From: Eubacteriales bacterium | Lineage (GTDB): Bacteria > Bacillota > Clostridia > JAQUNY01 | Assembly: GCA_028717405.1 (NCBI GenBank) | Contig: JAQUNY010000066.1 | Location: forward strand, 1-8,314 | Reading direction: 5' to 3' | DNA: 8,314 bases | In this document: positions 6,283 to 8,314 of the stretch, one piece after another | Layout: each line of letters begins with the position of its first letter | Numbering within the stretch: position 1 is the first letter of the stretch | Translations under genes and position numbers: made by a program | The notes under the pieces: generated by a model | What the model was told of the DNA's origin: nothing | Databases searched by the model: none | The model's input: only the letters and a program-made list of their open reading frames with translations

Positions 6283-6539
6283 ATTACACTTTAATTATTT
6301 ATTATTATATTCCAAATAAAAAGAAAATATAAAGAAAAATATAGAAAATCAATAAAATTAAAGAGATTACATGTAAAAAGAAAAAATATTAAGAATTGAT
6401 GAATTGCAGCAGGGGCTTTACTTCAAATTTTTATGTCTTAACGTTATTGTAATTTTTGCGCTTTTAGTGCTTTTGATGTTTCTGATAGTCTGATGGTTCG
6501 ATTTTTTGATATTTTCTTAAACCTTTCTTGCAATAATGC
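6283..6539. other. AT-rich divergent intergenic region with no gene
   Basis: This is the core of the gap between the leftward Lrp-type/pnt cluster and the rightward zinc-ribbon gene. Between 6291 and 6400 only 13 of 110 bases are G or C, with repeated short A-tracts on the + strand, some roughly helically spaced. A 10-bp palindrome TTACATGTAA lies at 6367-6376. I see no ORF with a ribosome binding site, no convincing terminator and no recognisable riboswitch or structured RNA. It probably serves as promoter-proximal or intrinsically curved DNA. Confidence 0.5.
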
Positions 6540-6586
6540 TATACAAATCACTTATAGTTTTTTATAATGATATATGGAAGTGATTT
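6540..6586 (+). promoter_or_regulatory. Candidate promoter of the zinc-ribbon gene flanked by a 9-bp inverted repeat
   Basis: A perfect -10 TATAAT lies at 6563-6568, with a weaker -35 TATACA (4 of 6) at 6540-6545 and a 17-bp spacer. Transcription would start near 6575, leaving a leader of about 75-80 nt. AAATCACTT (6545-6553) and its exact reverse complement AAGTGATTT (6578-6586) flank the -10 box, with arm centres 33 bp apart, about three helical turns. This looks like a DNA-level operator because the first arm lies upstream of the predicted transcription start. Confidence 0.45.
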
Positions 6587-6652
6587 TCAACAGCAGAGCA
6601 GTGGCTGATAACAGCCTGTTTGGTTTCAATTTTCTTTCAGGAGGATAATGAC

Positions 6653-7189
6653 ATGGCATTCTGTTCAAAATGCGGTTCAAAAGTAGAAGACGGCGCCAAA
6701 TTCTGCAACAAGTGCGGTGCAGTGATGCCGGAAAGCGGAACGGCAGCCCCATCAGATGCTGCAGGCCAGCAGGACGGCGCATCAAAGGCCTCAGGGCTGG
6801 GCGACGTGCTCAAAGATCTTAATCAGACAGCGGACACAACAAACGCTCATGATCTCTCGGATATAGCCCAGAACAAGACCATGGCTCTGCTTTCCTATCT
6901 GGGGATACTGGTTCTGATACCCATATTTGCAGCTCCAGGATCAAAATTTGCCCGTTATCACGCAAATCAGGGCCTTATACTCGCGATATGCTGGATAGTT
7001 TATTCAATAGCTTTCAGCATAGTGAGGTCGATACTGCTTGCGATAACACCAATTCTTGGATTCATAGTCTCGATATTAAGCATATTAAATGTTGTCTTTG
7101 TTGTGCTTGCAGTTATCGGTATTATGAACGCTGTACAGGGAAGAGCCAAAGAGCTGCCTGTGATCGGTAAATTTCAGATATTGAAGTAG
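6653..7189 (+). CDS. Zinc-ribbon membrane protein with DUF4870/Tic20-like C-terminus
   Basis: This is a 178-residue protein. An N-terminal zinc ribbon has two CxxC knuckles (Cys4, Cys7, Cys18, Cys21) and is followed by a flexible Ala/Ser/Gly-rich linker (about 24-70). The membrane part (about 76-160) has about three or four hydrophobic stretches and contains NKTMALLSYLG (74-84), FARYHANQGL (99-108) and a closing IGIMNAVQGRAKELPVIGKF. The KFARYHANQGL sequence is typical of small DUF4870/Tic20-like bacterial membrane proteins, which are often preceded by a zinc ribbon and whose function is not established. The ATG at 6653 is chosen because a perfect AGGAGG (6639-6644) lies 8 nt upstream; the in-frame TTG at 6620 would place this site inside the gene. 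It is probably transcribed from the candidate promoter at 6540-6568, and possibly together with the hydrolase gene 68 bp downstream. It appears intact. Confidence 0.85.
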   Translation: MAFCSKCGSKVEDGAKFCNKCGAVMPESGTAAPSDAAGQQDGASKASGLGDVLKDLNQTADTTNAHDLSDIAQNKTMALLSYLGILVLIPIFAAPGSKFARYHANQGLILAICWIVYSIAFSIVRSILLAITPILGFIVSILSILNVVFVVLAVIGIMNAVQGRAKELPVIGKFQILK

Positions 7190-7228
7190 TCAATGAGCAA
7201 AGACTGAAGCAGTCATTGAAGCAGTCGC
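7182..7228 (+). repeat. Degenerate 12-bp tandem repeat starting at the zinc-ribbon gene stop
   Basis: TGAAGYAGTC occurs three times, at 7182-7191 (with T), 7205-7214 and 7217-7226 (both with C). The last two have a 12-bp period, and a degenerate 11-nt unit starting TGAGC fills the interval between the first two. A further TGAA at 7229 may begin a fifth unit. The first copy contains the TAG stop, and later copies give in-frame TGA codons. The second copy also forms a 5-bp hairpin, GACTG/CAGTC (7202-7206 and 7210-7214). Confidence 0.65.
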
Positions 7229-7257
7229 TGAATAGGTATATATATCAGGAGGCATGA

Positions 7258-8130
7258 ATGTTTTTTCTTGGAACAGGCGCAGCTGAGCTGAGCCCTAATC
7301 CTTTTTGCAATTGTGAGGTTTGTGCAAGGCTCAGAAAAGAAGGGGCAAAACCCCGGAAGAGGAGTTCTCTTCTCATAGACAACAGAAATATTGTGGACTT
7401 CGGACCTGAAGTGCCGGCTGCAAGCCAGCAATACGGGCAGCCACTTTATGATCTTGATAATGTTTTTATCACACATACACATGAAGACCATTTCGCAGCG
7501 TCCACAGCCGAAATACTTACAATGACTCCATACCGGAACGGCCGCACACTAGAAATATATATGTCCGAAAAAGGGATCGCCTGGACTTTTAGTATGATAG
7601 AGGCAATGGATAGTGTCAGCAGGGGCAAATCATCATTCAGGAAATTACTTGATACCGGGAAAATCAGATTTGTGCCGGTAAAGCCTTATGTAGATTTCAC
7701 TGCCGGAGGGATGGAAGTGTTTGCCGTTGAAAGCAACCATCATGCCAATGGGGACGGAGAGTTGGCTCTTAACTACCTTTTCAGGCTTGCGAACGGGAAA
7801 AAGCTGATGTATGCGGCTGATACGGGACTTTATGACAAAAAGAACCTTGAAGCACTCTCAGGAAGCAAGGCGGATTGCCTCGTAATGGAAGGGACCGGGG
7901 GAAGCAAACCCTTCCCTGATGAATCAGCCCATCTGAATGCGGAAAACTATGTGAGAAATGTGCACGCAATGGCTGAAAACGACGTTATAAGCAACAATAC
8001 GGCGATTTTCGTCACACATATCTGCAGCGTCGGAAACAACTACAATCACGAGGAATATCAGGCGTATCTTGATGCCAACTGCAGATATAAGGCAACCGTA
8101 GCATACGACGGGATGGAATACTCATTGTAA
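7258..8130 (+). CDS. Metallo-beta-lactamase-fold hydrolase, PhnP-like
   Basis: This is a 290-residue cytoplasmic metal-dependent hydrolase, probably a phosphodiesterase of the PhnP-like branch. Landmarks are the N-terminal strand and turn FFLGTGAAE (2-10), the CxCxxC of a structural zinc site (Cys17, Cys19, Cys22), the metal-binding HTHEDH (73-78), His161 in ESNHH, Asp188 in AADTG, His225 in ESAHLNAEN and His254 in VTHIC. These align in order with the PhnP ligands (HxHxDH, His143, Asp164, His222) and with its catalytic His200, so the active site looks complete. PhnP's fourth structural-zinc ligand, His three residues after the last metal His, is Ser257 here; Cys256 next to it could take over. 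No phn genes are nearby, so the substrate is unknown. AGGAGG (7247-7252) lies 5 nt before the ATG at 7258, which gives the usual family N-terminus. An out-of-frame ATG at 7254 is ignored. Confidence 0.88.
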   Translation: MFFLGTGAAELSPNPFCNCEVCARLRKEGAKPRKRSSLLIDNRNIVDFGPEVPAASQQYGQPLYDLDNVFITHTHEDHFAASTAEILTMTPYRNGRTLEIYMSEKGIAWTFSMIEAMDSVSRGKSSFRKLLDTGKIRFVPVKPYVDFTAGGMEVFAVESNHHANGDGELALNYLFRLANGKKLMYAADTGLYDKKNLEALSGSKADCLVMEGTGGSKPFPDESAHLNAENYVRNVHAMAENDVISNNTAIFVTHICSVGNNYNHEEYQAYLDANCRYKATVAYDGMEYSL

Positions 8131-8314
8131 TTGGAAAAGAGTACTTTTACCCGTCGAAACACTGTCAGGATGCAGATTTTTTATTATATATGTCTTCAGC
8201 ACGGGACTCATTTTCACGTTACCCATACTAATGACAAACGAGATATCATCTCTTGCCGCCCATGCCAGGAGCCTTGACGAAATTATCCCGGATGTCCGGC
8301 TGTTGACTTCTGCT
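8122..8314 (-). CDS. C-terminus of a probable LysR-type transcriptional regulator (partial)
   Basis: A - strand frame is open from the right edge through 63 codons to a TGA at 8124-8122, with codon choices like those of the neighbouring genes. The peptide includes SRLLAWAARDDISFVI and then NVKMSPVLKTYIIKNL. This pattern resembles the last strand and helix of LysR-type effector domains: a hydrophobic strand, a polar turn ending in SP, then a helix of the form xxFIxxL. The gene converges on the PhnP-like hydrolase and their 3' ends overlap by 9 bp (8122-8130). The start and DNA-binding domain lie beyond the window. The + strand frame starting at ATG 8231 is also open to the edge but has no ribosome binding site, so the - strand reading is preferred. 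The family call is weak because only 63 residues are visible. Confidence 0.45.
   Translation of the reverse strand, partial: AEVNSRTSGIISSRLLAWAARDDISFVISMGNVKMSPVLKTYIIKNLHPDSVSTGKSTLFQLQ

Noticed and set aside
6398..6452. Short ORF of about 17 codons (ATG near 6399) in the AT-rich spacer as a leader peptide
   Set aside because: It has no ribosome binding site, no codon bias and no attenuator structure after it.
6283..6652. Riboswitch or other structured RNA in the leader of the zinc-ribbon gene
   Set aside because: The predicted leader is only about 75-80 nt and shows no recognisable conserved core or terminator hairpin.
8231..8314. + strand frame from ATG 8231 open to the right edge, preceded by a hydrophobic stretch in frame
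   Set aside because: No ribosome binding site precedes the ATG and no other usual start codon lies in frame after the hydrolase gene. The antisense frame has a more protein-like C-terminus.
1..8314. Mobile element, CRISPR array, phage defence cluster or tRNA-type insertion
   Set aside because: No transposase, integrase, regularly spaced repeats, tRNA-like cloverleaf or attachment-site duplications were seen. The genes share similar codon use and look like a core or metabolic region.

Overview
The window looks like ordinary chromosome of a bacterium with moderate G+C, strong AGGAGG-type ribosome binding sites, compact gene packing and short AT-rich regulatory gaps. The zinc-ribbon/DUF4870-type membrane protein and the split three-gene transhydrogenase would fit an anaerobic Firmicute (Clostridia-like), but the sequence alone does not settle the taxon. 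I see no mobile element, CRISPR array, tRNA or rRNA.

Layout. At the left edge, the probable tail of an upstream gene (1-48) is followed on the + strand by an M24/creatinase-fold protein (85-1278) and a DUF4432 aldose-epimerase-like protein (1314-2420), probably one operon. Converging on it from the - strand is a four-gene cluster, read right to left: an Lrp/AsnC regulator (6187-5684), then pntAA (5621-4422), pntAB (4358-4017) and pntB (3968-2475). The last three together make a complete proton-translocating NAD(P) transhydrogenase. A roughly 460-bp AT-rich divergent intergenic region (6188-6652) carries two candidate operators, one on each side. To the right, on the + strand, lie a zinc-ribbon membrane protein (6653-7189) and a PhnP-like metallo-beta-lactamase-fold hydrolase (7258-8130). 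At the right edge the C-terminus of a LysR-type regulator appears to run in from the - strand and overlaps the hydrolase gene tail to tail.

How they work together. The pnt genes couple the membrane proton gradient to hydride transfer between NADH and NADP+, and the Lrp-type regulator immediately upstream is the natural candidate to control them. The M24 and DUF4432 proteins are probably a small catabolic pair acting on an unidentified substrate. The zinc-ribbon and hydrolase genes may be co-transcribed, but nothing shows a shared pathway.

The points most worth a second look are: a degenerate metal site in the M24 protein that resembles creatinase; Asn in place of the proton-channel His of the transhydrogenase beta subunit; an Lrp regulator next to a transhydrogenase rather than its usual relative alanine dehydrogenase; inverted repeats placed exactly over the two divergent promoters; and short 12-bp tandem repeats at the stop codons of two unrelated genes. 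I found no convincing new multi-gene system. Several ORF starts were moved downstream to match ribosome binding sites.
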